In this document: in pieces, positions 27,933-36,929 of the stretch | Position numbering within the stretch: the stretch's first letter is position 1 | Layout of the letters: each line of letters begins with the position of its first letter | Origin: JAUHXS01 sp965213575 | GTDB taxonomy: Bacteria > Bacteroidota > Bacteroidia > Chitinophagales > JAUHXS01 | Assembly (NCBI GenBank): GCA_965213575.1 | Contig: CBDBZN010000022.1 | Coordinates: 27,250-91,249, forward strand | Direction: 5' to 3' | Length of the DNA stretch: 64,000 bases | Notes under the pieces: generated by a model | The model's input: the letters and a program-made list of their open reading frames with translations, nothing else | What the model was told of the DNA's origin: nothing | Database searches by the model: none | Program-made: the position numbers and the translations under genes

Positions 27933-28301
27933 GGGGTTGACCGGAATTGACAGCAACGTTCTTTGATAAGTAAGCATGTCGAGCATTTCAAGACTGGCTC
28001 GTAAAATTTAACTTGACAACAATTTATATAAATGGCGAGTCTAACTACGCCATGGCTGCCTAATTCTAGGTAATTAGTTAGCCATTGTCTCTTAAAGGTT
28101 TCACCTATTGGCTTTTTATGAGACACCAAAAAAATGGGTTAGTCTGTGCAAACGTCTCTATGCATAGATGAAGTTCAGAGAATAAGGATAAGTATGGGTC
28201 GTTAACCAACCTCGCTTATCTCGAAAATTGATGGTTATCTAAACATGTAGAAAGCTTATGAAAGCTTTGTCTGGACGAGGGTTCGAATCCCTCCAACTCC
28301 A
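27933..28301 (+). ncRNA. ssrA: Transfer-messenger RNA (tmRNA)
   Basis: The 5' end GGGGTTGACCGGAATTGACA and the 3' end with GGGTTCGAATCCCTCCAACT form the tRNA-like acceptor and T arm; GGGGTTG pairs with CAACTCC including one G-U. CCA is not encoded after the discriminator A. The tag reading frame lies at 28034-28063: GGC GAG TCT AAC TAC GCC ATG GCT GCC TAA, giving GESNYAMAA, similar to other Bacteroidota tags. The RNA rescues stalled ribosomes with SmpB. Length is about 369 bases, within the usual range. Confidence 0.93.
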
Positions 28302-28311
28302 CAAACAAAAG

Positions 28312-28335
28312 AGCCACAATCTAGTGGCTTTTTTT
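28312..28335 (+). terminator. Rho-independent terminator of tmRNA
   Basis: AGCCAC (28312-28317) pairs with GTGGCT (28324-28329) around a six-base loop and is followed directly by a T run to 28335. It begins 11 bases after the tmRNA 3' end. Confidence 0.85.
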
Positions 28336-28734
28336 GTTTAGGAAAATTCGAAAGTCAGAAAAAAAAATTCAAGGCTGATTTTTCTCGTAAACAATCTCAG
28401 AAATGCTACCCAAAACAGCAGAAACTCGCCACCAATAGGTGGCTTCATACATCTGATTTTTCTCTCCCTCTCAATTTCGAGATCGTAGTAGCTTGAAAAA
28501 AAGGCAGTTCCCTAAACTCAGAAATTTCTGAGTTTAAAACTGCTCTACTTGCGAATGTGCCTATTTATGGATGTGATTTAAATTAAAGGTTTGAAAGTGC
28601 TTTTTAGTAAAGATTTTATTTTCTGCTGAGGGCAATAACGAATATAACCTACGTGTTTGGCAGACAGGCTTGTGGTAAAATGTTAGAGTTATGATTAAAA
28701 GATAGAGAGAAATTTAAAAAAGGAATAAACACTG
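28336..28734. other. Non-coding stretch with two hairpins
   Basis: No convincing gene is seen in these 400 bases. A perfect hairpin GCCACC-AATA-GGTGGC lies at 28428-28443. A 24-base perfect palindrome lies at 28513-28536 (TAAACTCAGAAA and its complement), extended by GCAGTT (28504-28509) pairing with AACTGC (28538-28543). Neither is followed by a T run. No repeat of the tmRNA 3' end was found, so there is no sign of an integrated element using tmRNA as attachment site. Confidence 0.6.
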
Positions 28735-28854
28735 ATGAAGATACTACTAGCAGATGATAATAATATCTTTAAGATTAATTGTTTTTGTAATAATAAGCCT
28801 CAAGTATATAAAAAAACCCACCTTAATAAACTTATTATTAAGATGGGCTTATAA
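28735..28854 (+). pseudogene. Possible remnant of a response regulator gene
   Basis: A 39-codon frame starts with MKILLADDNNIFK, which resembles the first strand and acidic pocket of Bacteroidota receiver domains. The rest does not match a receiver and runs into a terminator hairpin of the opposite gene. It may be a decayed 5' fragment or a chance similarity. Confidence 0.3.
28810..28847 (-). terminator. Rho-independent terminator for the small basic protein gene
   Basis: On the minus strand TTATTAAGATGGG-type arms (28835-28847 and 28817-28829) form a 13-base stem with one mismatch, followed by seven T (A run 28810-28816 on the plus strand). It lies 14 bases after the stop of the gene at 28861. 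Confidence 0.75.
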
Positions 28855-28860
28855 TTAAAA

Positions 28861-29001
28861 CTACTTTTTCTTGTTAGTTGTAGTTTGAGACTTTTTTTGT
28901 TGGCTACTTTGGTTACCTCTTTCAGAAGTAGGAGTAGTATTTTTTTTGTTTTTAGAGTCTTCTTTTTTGTTAGAATTTTCTCTTTTATCTTGATTAGGCA
29001 T
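28861..29001 (-). CDS. Small basic, low-complexity protein (46 residues)
   Basis: The product begins MPNQDKRENSNKKEDSKNKK and continues with Thr/Ser/Gln/Lys-rich sequence ending TTTNKKK. It contains no hydrophobic residue runs and is almost certainly disordered and strongly basic. An ATG start, a stop and a good terminator right after it support a real gene despite its size. Similar short Lys/Asn-rich peptides occur in Bacteroidota, but I cannot name a family or function. A role as a nucleic-acid-binding or stress peptide is conceivable and unproven. Confidence 0.6.
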   Translation of the reverse strand: MPNQDKRENSNKKEDSKNKKNTTPTSERGNQSSQQKKSQTTTNKKK

Positions 29002-29421
29002 AACTTGAAATTTAATTTAATTAATAAGAAATCACACGCGTATTTCTACTACATATATCATTAAAATGATGCCGAGTTATAATTTTTAATTAAATTATTG
29101 ATAGTCAATTAATTGTAATATTTTCTTATTTGAAATTTAAATATACTTAGGATTATATTCTACAATACTGTGATAATTATCTACAACCTTTATGCTCTTT
29201 TAAGCTGAATTTCAACTTGCCATATATTCCTATAAACCACATATGTAAATTATTAGGGTTAATTAACCTCTTTAATGATTAATTAGATTGTTTGATACAG
29301 TTAAATACTTGTTATGTATTTACAATATATATTAAATTAGTTAATATAATTTTTACTTTACTTTGCAGATGGTACAATTAATTATTTTGTACCTTTACGA
29401 CTGTAGCGAATTAAAAAGAAT
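29002..29421. other. AT-rich divergent intergenic region
   Basis: This 420-base region separates the divergently transcribed small basic protein gene and the TPR gene. It is very AT-rich and contains no reading frame of note. Candidate promoter pieces for the TPR gene are TTACTTTG at 29358-29365 and TACCTTTA at 29390-29397, each one base off TAnnTTTG; neither has a well-spaced TTG. Confidence 0.4.
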
Positions 29422-30822
29422 ATGTTTCAAGAAGAATTTGAAGAATCTTCCTTTGAGTCATCTAGATCTCTCGTGAAAGAATATGAAGGGCTATTGAAGA
29501 GAGGTGAATATTTTTTTTGGGATGAGCAATCTTACGAACAGATCATAAATTTTTATATAGATAGAGGAAAAGCCGCTAAAGCTTTTAATGTAGTTGCCTT
29601 AGCTGAACAACAGCATCCTTATTCTGCAAGAGTGTATTTGAAAAAAGCCCAAGTATTTTTTGAACAGCAAAAATTAACGCAAGCACTCGAATCTCTTAAT
29701 AAAGCAAAGATTTTAGATTCTTCAGACCTGGAGATATACATTTTAGAAGCGGATATTCATTTAATCAGAAAGCAGTCTTCCAAAGCTATTCAATGCATTA
29801 AGAAAGCAATTAGTTTTGCAGATGAGATGGATTTACCTGACTTATATTTGGAGATGGCGGATCTGTATGAAGACCAATTGGAGTATTCTATTGCTTATAA
29901 ATATATTAAAAAGGCTTTATTCCTACATCCTGAAAATGAAGAGGCTATGACTCGTATAAATCTAACTGCCAGTTTAGCTGATAAAAATGAGGATAGTATT
30001 GATTATCACAAGAAATATATTAATGAATATCCTTATAGTTTTTTAGCTTGGTATAATTTAGGATATGCTTATAAAGAAGTTGGCTTGTATGAAAAAGCTT
30101 TATATGCCTATGAATATGTTTTAATTATTAATGAACATTATGAATACGTATATAAAGAATATGCTGATGTTTTAGAACATTTAGAACGATATGATGAAGC
30201 TGAAAATTATTGTCTGAAATATATAAAATTATTTGGACAATCATATTCATCATATATACAATTGGGTGATACAAGTATCAAAGCTCAACGGTATAATAGA
30301 GCTATTTCATACTATAAGAAAGCTATAGCAATAGATGCTCAAGAAGGATTGGCATATATACAATTAGGCAAAACTTATTCTCTACAAGGTTTGATGCATT
30401 TGGTGGGTGCTTATTATAAAAAAGCAGTCGCTGCAGATGGTAATAACCATATTTATTTAACAGAACTTGCGTATTGGCATAATCTAAAAGGTGAAGTAGA
30501 AGAAAGCTACGAAATGTATTTAAAAGCTATTAATTTAGAGCCTACATATTTAACTGCTTGGCAAGGGTTAACAACAGTAGCAATTGAAGCGGGAATAGCT
30601 GCAATGATATTGGGTGTATTTGTAGAGCATGAGGAAACAGTAAATCATTCCGTTGATCTAATTTTACTTAAAGGCATTTGTTTATATACATTAGATAAGA
30701 GGGAAGAAGGCATGAGACTGCTGGTGGAAAACAAAGATAAAACGAAGTTGAAAAAACTTCTTGATGTATATCCGTATTTGAATAAAGAACCGGATATTAT
30801 CAATTTTCTTAGTGAAGAATAA
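29422..30822 (+). CDS. Tetratricopeptide repeat protein
   Basis: This 466-residue protein is made almost entirely of TPR-type helical pairs, about 11 of them. Clear examples are SFLAWYNLGYAYKEVGLYEK, SYIQLGDTSIKAQRYNRAIS and GLAYIQLGKTYSLQGLMHLV. No signal peptide or membrane segment is seen, so it is probably a cytoplasmic scaffold. In Bacteroidota such a TPR gene often precedes the comA/DUF368/aroE group, as here (17 bases before comA). Partners are unknown. Confidence 0.85.
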   Translation: MFQEEFEESSFESSRSLVKEYEGLLKRGEYFFWDEQSYEQIINFYIDRGKAAKAFNVVALAEQQHPYSARVYLKKAQVFFEQQKLTQALESLNKAKILDSSDLEIYILEADIHLIRKQSSKAIQCIKKAISFADEMDLPDLYLEMADLYEDQLEYSIAYKYIKKALFLHPENEEAMTRINLTASLADKNEDSIDYHKKYINEYPYSFLAWYNLGYAYKEVGLYEKALYAYEYVLIINEHYEYVYKEYADVLEHLERYDEAENYCLKYIKLFGQSYSSYIQLGDTSIKAQRYNRAISYYKKAIAIDAQEGLAYIQLGKTYSLQGLMHLVGAYYKKAVAADGNNHIYLTELAYWHNLKGEVEESYEMYLKAINLEPTYLTAWQGLTTVAIEAGIAAMILGVFVEHEETVNHSVDLILLKGICLYTLDKREEGMRLLVENKDKTKLKKLLDVYPYLNKEPDIINFLSEE

Positions 30823-30839
30823 ACTGAAATACAGATTGA

Positions 30840-31601
30840 ATGAATTTTGAATTAACTAATATTCCTGAACGGACTCAAAAGCCCAGGACATCAGGATTGA
30901 CGATGGTAATGGACAAAGGGCTGAGTGTTAGAGAGGTGGAGGATTTTATATCGCTATGTGAGCCTTATATTGATATTCTGAAGTTAGGATTTGGAACCTC
31001 TGCAGTAACGCCTAACTTAGATAAAAAATTAGATGTATATCGTTCTGCAAATATTCCTTTTTATTTTGGAGGTACTTTGTTTGAAGCGTTTGTAATCAGA
31101 GATCAATTTGAAGATTATGTACGACTTATAGAAAAATATAAGTTGCAGTATGTAGAAGTTTCAGACGGCTCCTTAGTTATGCCTCACGATACTAAGTGTG
31201 ATTATATAACTAAGCTTTCTAAATATGCAACCGTTTTATCTGAAGTTGGCTCAAAAGATGCAGAAAAAATAATACCGCCTTATAAATGGATAGAGCTAAT
31301 GAAAAGTGAGTTAGATGCAGGTGCATGGAAAGTTATCGCTGAAGCAAGAGAAGGTGGGAATGTAGGGATATACAGAGGAACAGGTGAGGTAAGGTCGGGA
31401 TTAGTACAAGAGATTTTAACACAAATTCCTGAAGAAAAGGTGTTATGGGAGGCTCCACAAAAAGCTCAGCAAGTATGGTTTATGAAGCTAATTGGCTCTA
31501 ATGTAAACTTGGGAAATATAGCTCCTAATGAAGTGATTCCTTTAGAAACTCTCAGGCTAGGGTTAAGAGGAGACACTTTTTCTCATTATTTGAATGATTA
31601 A
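30840..31601 (+). CDS. comA: Phosphosulfolactate synthase (ComA family)
   Basis: ComA joins sulfite to phosphoenolpyruvate to give (R)-2-phospho-3-sulfolactate. The 253-residue TIM-barrel protein shows RTSGLTMVMDKGLSVREVED, DILKLGFGTSAV, FYFGGTLFEAFVIRDQ, EVSDGSLVMP and KVIAEAREGGNVGIYRGTGE, all conserved in the family. In methanogens this starts coenzyme M synthesis. In bacteria it may feed sulfolactate or cysteate formation. No other pathway genes are adjacent, so the end product is inferred, with sulfonolipid precursors being attractive for a Bacteroidota member. Confidence 0.9.
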   Translation: MNFELTNIPERTQKPRTSGLTMVMDKGLSVREVEDFISLCEPYIDILKLGFGTSAVTPNLDKKLDVYRSANIPFYFGGTLFEAFVIRDQFEDYVRLIEKYKLQYVEVSDGSLVMPHDTKCDYITKLSKYATVLSEVGSKDAEKIIPPYKWIELMKSELDAGAWKVIAEAREGGNVGIYRGTGEVRSGLVQEILTQIPEEKVLWEAPQKAQQVWFMKLIGSNVNLGNIAPNEVIPLETLRLGLRGDTFSHYLND

Positions 31602-31603
31602 TA

Positions 31604-32587
31604 ATGATTTACCCACTGTACCTTTTAAAGGGAATGGCAATGGGAGCTGCAGATGTCATTCCCGGCGTTTCTGGAGGCACAATAGCCTTTATATCAGGTA
31701 TTTATGAAAAGCTCATTAAAAGTTTAAACAACATCAATTTGAGGTCTGTAAAGCTATTATTTACAGGTCGTTGGAAAGCTTTAGAAGAACAAATTAATAT
31801 ATCTTTTTTGTTAACGCTGATACTAGGCGTTTTTATAGCAGCTTTTTCTTTAGCTAAATTTATTCAGTATCTATTGCATACATATGAAGAAGCAGTGTGG
31901 GCTTTCTTTTTTGGACTTATAATAGCCTCTGCAGTTATAATGTTTGATCAAGTTAGTAAATGGGATGCAAAAACTATATGTTCTCTAATAATAGGAGTCG
32001 GATTTGGATATGTAGTGACAAAAATTCCGGTGATAAAAACTCCTGATACGCTTATTTATGTATATATGTCAGGGGTCATTTCTATTATTGCCATGATATT
32101 GCCCGGCATATCAGGGTCTTTTATCTTATTGATATTAGATAAATACCGCTACATCATTGATGTAATGTCAGATATAAGTAGCGGTTTTAAAGGAATGGCT
32201 AGTGGACTTGTGCATGTTAATTTTGATCAATTTATTGCTGAATGGCAACAAACAAATTTTTTACCTTTTATCATTTTCCAATTGGGCACACTAACAGGGA
32301 TATTAGGATTTAGTAAAGTATTAAATTGGCTGTTTAAAAAGTATAGAGACGTAACTATTGCTACCTTAATAGGATTTATGATCGGCTCCTTGAATAAGGT
32401 TTGGCCATGGAAAAATACCCTTTCAACTTATACAAATAGTAAAGGGTTAGAAGTACCATTATTACAAGAAAATATTATACCCAAAACTTTCGATAAGTAT
32501 TTCTTTGTTGCTATTATGCTGAGTATTGTCGGTTTTTTCATTGTTTATTTTCTTGAAAAAATATCAATGCAAAAACGTAAAGTTTAA
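31604..32587 (+). CDS. DUF368 family membrane protein (PopT-type undecaprenyl phosphate translocase)
   Basis: This 327-residue protein has about eight hydrophobic segments and the DUF368 signature GAADVIPGVSGGTIAFISGIYE at residues 12-33, repeated in inverted-symmetry form as IAMILPGISGSFILLILDKY in the second half. Family members in other bacteria recycle undecaprenyl phosphate across the inner membrane. It starts two bases after comA and its stop overlaps the aroE start. Role is inferred from the family. Confidence 0.85.
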   Translation: MIYPLYLLKGMAMGAADVIPGVSGGTIAFISGIYEKLIKSLNNINLRSVKLLFTGRWKALEEQINISFLLTLILGVFIAAFSLAKFIQYLLHTYEEAVWAFFFGLIIASAVIMFDQVSKWDAKTICSLIIGVGFGYVVTKIPVIKTPDTLIYVYMSGVISIIAMILPGISGSFILLILDKYRYIIDVMSDISSGFKGMASGLVHVNFDQFIAEWQQTNFLPFIIFQLGTLTGILGFSKVLNWLFKKYRDVTIATLIGFMIGSLNKVWPWKNTLSTYTNSKGLEVPLLQENIIPKTFDKYFFVAIMLSIVGFFIVYFLEKISMQKRKV

Positions 32588-33333
32588 TGAGGCACTTCGG
32601 ACTGATCGGCCAATCTTTAGCACATTCTTTTTCTCAAAAATATTTTAATGAAAAATTCGATCAATTGGGTATCACAGATGCCACATATATTAATTACTCA
32701 TTAGAGAAAATAAATGACTACAATAAATTAATAAAACAACATCGTATAGCAGGCCTGAATGTTACCATACCGTTTAAAGAGAAAATTATTCCTTTTTTAG
32801 ATAATATAGATAATACTGCTAAAGAAATAGGCGCCGTTAATACGATAAAATTTAAAGAAGCGCAAACGATTGGCTACAATACTGATGTAATAGGATTTCG
32901 AGATTCATTGTTGCCACTTTTGAAGCCACATTATAAAAATGCTTTAGTATTGGGTACGGGTGGTGCTTCCAAAGCTGTAGTTTTTGCTTTAAATGAATTG
33001 AATATTCATGCTAATTTAGTATCAAGAAATTCGAACTTGACTGATAGTTTAATTTATCAAGATATAAATGAAGCAATCATTAAAGAAAATCATATCATTA
33101 TCAATACCACACCTGTTGGCACCTATAATTATCCTGATCAAGGCGAGTTATTTGATTATTCCTTAATTACACCTACTCATTTAATATATGATTTAATTTA
33201 TAATCCGCCTATTACGAATTTTCTTCACAAAGCTAAGGGAAAAGGTGCAGTCATTAAAAATGGATATGAAATGTTAAAATTACAAGCCGAAGCTTCCTGG
33301 AAAATTTGGAATGATCAGATAGTATTTGAATAA
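32587..33333 (+). CDS. aroE: Shikimate dehydrogenase
   Basis: AroE reduces 3-dehydroshikimate to shikimate with NADPH. The 248-residue protein has the substrate loop GLIGQSLAHSFSQKYFNEKF, the catalytic Lys and Asp in NVTIPFKEKIIPFLD, AVNTIK, and the nucleotide-binding ALVLGTGGASKAVVFAL. NTTPVGTY and KNGYEMLKLQAEASWKIW close the fold. It overlaps the DUF368 stop by one base in TAATG. Confidence 0.94.
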   Translation: MRHFGLIGQSLAHSFSQKYFNEKFDQLGITDATYINYSLEKINDYNKLIKQHRIAGLNVTIPFKEKIIPFLDNIDNTAKEIGAVNTIKFKEAQTIGYNTDVIGFRDSLLPLLKPHYKNALVLGTGGASKAVVFALNELNIHANLVSRNSNLTDSLIYQDINEAIIKENHIIINTTPVGTYNYPDQGELFDYSLITPTHLIYDLIYNPPITNFLHKAKGKGAVIKNGYEMLKLQAEASWKIWNDQIVFE

Positions 33334-33354
33334 AATATTCGTATTTTTATTAAT

Positions 33355-36300
33355 ATGGCCACTTATTGGAAAACAATCCAAACATTATTAAAGGACTATT
33401 TCCTATATAGAATTTTCAGCATCTGTACTTTCATACTTTATCCAATATATAGAGTTTTTGTATCTGATGTATCTATTTTTTCTATAGATATTTTGATAAT
33501 AGGTATAACAGCATTGATCATATTTGCTACCACCTTTATTGAGCGTACTAAAAAATATACTTATTCTCTATTGATGCCCATGATATACGGATTGGTTTCT
33601 ATAGCTACCTATAACGCTTATAGATCTGACTATAATACATTGAATGTATTAGCATTAATTACTTGTAATATTGGTGTGAGTATTTTATTTAAAAGCTATA
33701 GACATTTATTATATTATATAATATACTCGTTTTTAATCATTAATACTACATGTTTACTAGCATTAGGAATAGATACTTACAGCCTCACTATGCTTGGATT
33801 TTTTTTAATGATGGCATTTATTGGATATATAATCTTATCAGCTAAGATAAATGCAGAGACTCAATTAAAACATAATAAATTAATTGAAAATGCTTTGCGA
33901 GAGTCAAAAGAGCTGTATCGTACACTAGTAGAACACAATAGGGATTTAGTATATACGCACGATCTTGATGGGAAAATTCTATCAGTTAATAATTCTGTTA
34001 AAACTATTCTTGGATATGAAAAAAGAGAAATAATTGGTAAAAATGTACTTAATCTTATTCTACCTCAATACAGCGATGAATTTACACAATATATAGAGAA
34101 ACTCACAAATACAGGGAAAGCAGAAGGATATTCTCAGCTGATTAGTAAAAATGGTGAAATCATAATTTTAGAATATAGAAATTTACTTAATATAAATGAA
34201 GAAGGTGATAAAATGGTAGTTTGTTCATCAAGAGATGTTACCAATCAATTGAGAGCTGAAAAAGCCTTGAAAAAAAGTGAAAGTAAGTTCAGACACATTT
34301 TTAATTCTCTACATGACCCATATTATAGTACCGATATGGACGGACTAATTAAAATTATCAGTCCGGCCGCTCACAGCGCTTTTGGGTATACTCCTAATGA
34401 GTTAATTGGACAAAATATTACTAAATTGTATGCTACTCCAAGTGATCGTAAAAAATTCATAGCGCAAATCTTAAAAGATGGTTTTTATAGAAATTTTGAA
34501 ACTTCTATCAAAAATAAAGATGGGGATATTTTGAATGTATCTGTAAGTTCGTTTTTAGTATATAATCTAGCAGGAGTTCCAATTGGTATAGAAGGTACTA
34601 TCAGAGATATTACTGAATCAAAAAAAGTAGAACTTGAATTAAAAGAAAGTGAAGAACGATATCGCGATTTAGTAGAAAATAGTATTGATATGATTTGTAC
34701 ACATGATGAAAAGGGCATACTATTAACAGTAAATCCTACTTTCGAAAAAGTGTTAGGGTATTCCAAAGATTATTTTATTGGAAAAAACATAAAAGATTTC
34801 ATAGTTGAAAAACATCAGGATGATTTTGATAAATATTTAATGGAAATATTAGAAAAAGGACACTCAAAAGGGCATATGCAAGTTAGAGACAGCAATAATG
34901 TAGAAAAAATATTAGAATATAATAATTCATTACGGTTAGATGATCCAAATAAGATAGTTATAAGAGGTATGACACGAGATGTAACTAAAAAAATCATGAT
35001 TGAAAAGGCTTTAACATTGAGTGAAAAGAACTACAGAAATATTTTTAATTCTATACCCGATATACTGTATAGAACTAATTTAAATGGGAATTTCACATTG
35101 GTCAGTCCAGCCGTAAAGAAAGTTTTAGGATATGAACCACAAGAATTGATCGGTAAAAATGCTCTAAGTATTTATCAAAATCCTAATATTAGAGAACGAT
35201 TTATCAAGAGATTAAATGAACAAGGATATATAAATAATTTTGAAAATATTGTCATTAAAAAAGATGGCACTACAATACATACTTCTGCCAATTCTTATTA
35301 TATATATGATGATGTAGGAAATCCGGTAGCTATTGAAGGCTTAATAAGAGATATTTCAGAAAGTAAACAGATAGAAAAAATGCTTATTGATGCTACAAAT
35401 CTAGCTGTAGAAGCATCTAAAGCTAAAACGGAATTTATTGCGAATGTGAGCCATGAGCTAAGAACGCCACTAAACGGAATTTTAGGATTAACTCATTTGT
35501 TGCGCAAGACAAGCTTAAATAAACTACAGTTTGATAGGGTAGAAACAATAGAGCAATCAACCCAAATCTTGTCTCGAATCATTAATGACCTTTTAGAATT
35601 ATCTAAACTAGATGCTAAAAAAGTTAAACTTAAACCTACAGAATTCAATTTAGAAAAAGTTCTAGATAAAATGTTAAAAACGTTCAGTAGCGAATGTATA
35701 AATAAAAATATTACAATTGCTTATTCACTAAGTCAGGGAGTGCCGCAAACTATGATAGCTGATAATCTAAGGATCCAACAAATATTGAATGATTTGGTAA
35801 GCAATGCAATTAAATTTACAGATAAGGGAGGAATTGTAGTAAAAGTTAAAAAGATTGATGATGATCTTCGAAAAGATTCTATTAGATTAAAATTTAATAT
35901 AATTGATACCGGTATTGGAATTGCAGAAAAAAATATCGGTAAATTATTCAAAAGATTTTCACAAGTTGAAGGATCATCCAGTAGAAAATATCAAGGCACA
36001 GGCCTTGGTTTGGCGATATGTAAAGACTTAGTTACGTTAATTGGTGGAAAAATAGGTGTAAATAGTTCTCCGGGAGAAGGTAGTGATTTTTGGTTTACTG
36101 TTATAGTCAAAAAACCTAAAAATGGAAATAGTAAAAAAACAGTAAAAAAGAAAGTTGAGCAACCGCCAATAAATAAGAAAATTTTAAAACTATTACTTAT
36201 AGAAGATAATGTAATAAATAGAACAGTTACTCAGGCGGTGCTTCAAGATTATGGCTATATAGTAGAGGTAGCAGAAGGTGGAAGAGAAGGCGTTGACAAA

Positions 36301-36921
36301 ATTATTCAATCAAAATATGATTTAATATTATTAGATCACCAAATGCCCGATATGAATGGTGAAAAAGTTTTGATTGAATTAAAAAAAATCAACCGGCTTG
36401 ACGGTACACCTGTAGTGATATTATCAGCTAATGCATTAGAAGAAAATAAAGAGAAAATGTTCTCACAAGGAGCAGCGGCATATTATACTAAACCGCTTAA
36501 TTATGAAGAATTAGATAATCAAATTCAGCAAATAATAATTAATAATAATACTAATAATGTTAAGTCAATAAATAGAAAGTATAAGAACGAATTAATAAAT
36601 ATTGATATAATAAATTACTTAAATACTTTGCCTGATTTAAATGTAAAAAACTTAATTAAAGAATTTACTCATAGAAATAGAAATACTATTAAAGCAATGG
36701 AAAGCTTAATTGCAGATGAAAATTATGATAAATTAAATAATAAAGTACATACTTTAAAAGGTAGTGCCAATGCATTAGGGTTAACATCGATAGCTAATTC
36801 AGCAGGTTTTATTATGAAGAAAATTACCGAAAAAAAATACGATTTGATTAAACCTGAAGTTGAAAAACTGAAGAAGTATAATCATCAAATATTTAAAAAT
36901 AATGATATTATCAGGTATTAA
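33355..36921 (+). CDS. Hybrid sensor histidine kinase with four PAS domains, receiver and HPt
   Basis: This 1188-residue membrane kinase has about six N-terminal helices (residues 10-170), then four PAS domains (about 180-300, 305-425, 430-555 and 555-680). The HisKA region has H700 in FIANVSHELRTPLNGILG. The ATPase domain has NDLVSNAIKFTDKGG, DTGIGIAEKN and GTGLGLAIC, and a receiver domain carries D994 in LILLDHQMPD. A C-terminal HPt domain has H1132 in KVHTLKGSANALG. It can therefore run a complete internal phosphorelay. PAS 1 and 3, and PAS 2 and 4, resemble each other, suggesting duplication of a PAS pair. The ligand is unknown. The next gene is probably its output regulator, nine bases downstream. 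Confidence 0.92.
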   Translation: MATYWKTIQTLLKDYFLYRIFSICTFILYPIYRVFVSDVSIFSIDILIIGITALIIFATTFIERTKKYTYSLLMPMIYGLVSIATYNAYRSDYNTLNVLALITCNIGVSILFKSYRHLLYYIIYSFLIINTTCLLALGIDTYSLTMLGFFLMMAFIGYIILSAKINAETQLKHNKLIENALRESKELYRTLVEHNRDLVYTHDLDGKILSVNNSVKTILGYEKREIIGKNVLNLILPQYSDEFTQYIEKLTNTGKAEGYSQLISKNGEIIILEYRNLLNINEEGDKMVVCSSRDVTNQLRAEKALKKSESKFRHIFNSLHDPYYSTDMDGLIKIISPAAHSAFGYTPNELIGQNITKLYATPSDRKKFIAQILKDGFYRNFETSIKNKDGDILNVSVSSFLVYNLAGVPIGIEGTIRDITESKKVELELKESEERYRDLVENSIDMICTHDEKGILLTVNPTFEKVLGYSKDYFIGKNIKDFIVEKHQDDFDKYLMEILEKGHSKGHMQVRDSNNVEKILEYNNSLRLDDPNKIVIRGMTRDVTKKIMIEKALTLSEKNYRNIFNSIPDILYRTNLNGNFTLVSPAVKKVLGYEPQELIGKNALSIYQNPNIRERFIKRLNEQGYINNFENIVIKKDGTTIHTSANSYYIYDDVGNPVAIEGLIRDISESKQIEKMLIDATNLAVEASKAKTEFIANVSHELRTPLNGILGLTHLLRKTSLNKLQFDRVETIEQSTQILSRIINDLLELSKLDAKKVKLKPTEFNLEKVLDKMLKTFSSECINKNITIAYSLSQGVPQTMIADNLRIQQILNDLVSNAIKFTDKGGIVVKVKKIDDDLRKDSIRLKFNIIDTGIGIAEKNIGKLFKRFSQVEGSSSRKYQGTGLGLAICKDLVTLIGGKIGVNSSPGEGSDFWFTVIVKKPKNGNSKKTVKKKVEQPPINKKILKLLLIEDNVINRTVTQAVLQDYGYIVEVAEGGREGVDKIIQSKYDLILLDHQMPDMNGEKVLIELKKINRLDGTPVVILSANALEENKEKMFSQGAAAYYTKPLNYEELDNQIQQIIINNNTNNVKSINRKYKNELINIDIINYLNTLPDLNVKNLIKEFTHRNRNTIKAMESLIADENYDKLNNKVHTLKGSANALGLTSIANSAGFIMKKITEKKYDLIKPEVEKLKKYNHQIFKNNDIIRY

Positions 36922-36929
36922 GTTTATTA

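Noticed and set aside
27887..28129. An 80-residue reading frame on the minus strand
   Set aside because: It lies across the tmRNA gene; the tRNA-like ends and tag frame explain this sequence.
28302..28860. Integrated element using the tmRNA 3' end as attachment site
   Set aside because: No integrase and no second copy of the tmRNA 3' end was found in the window.
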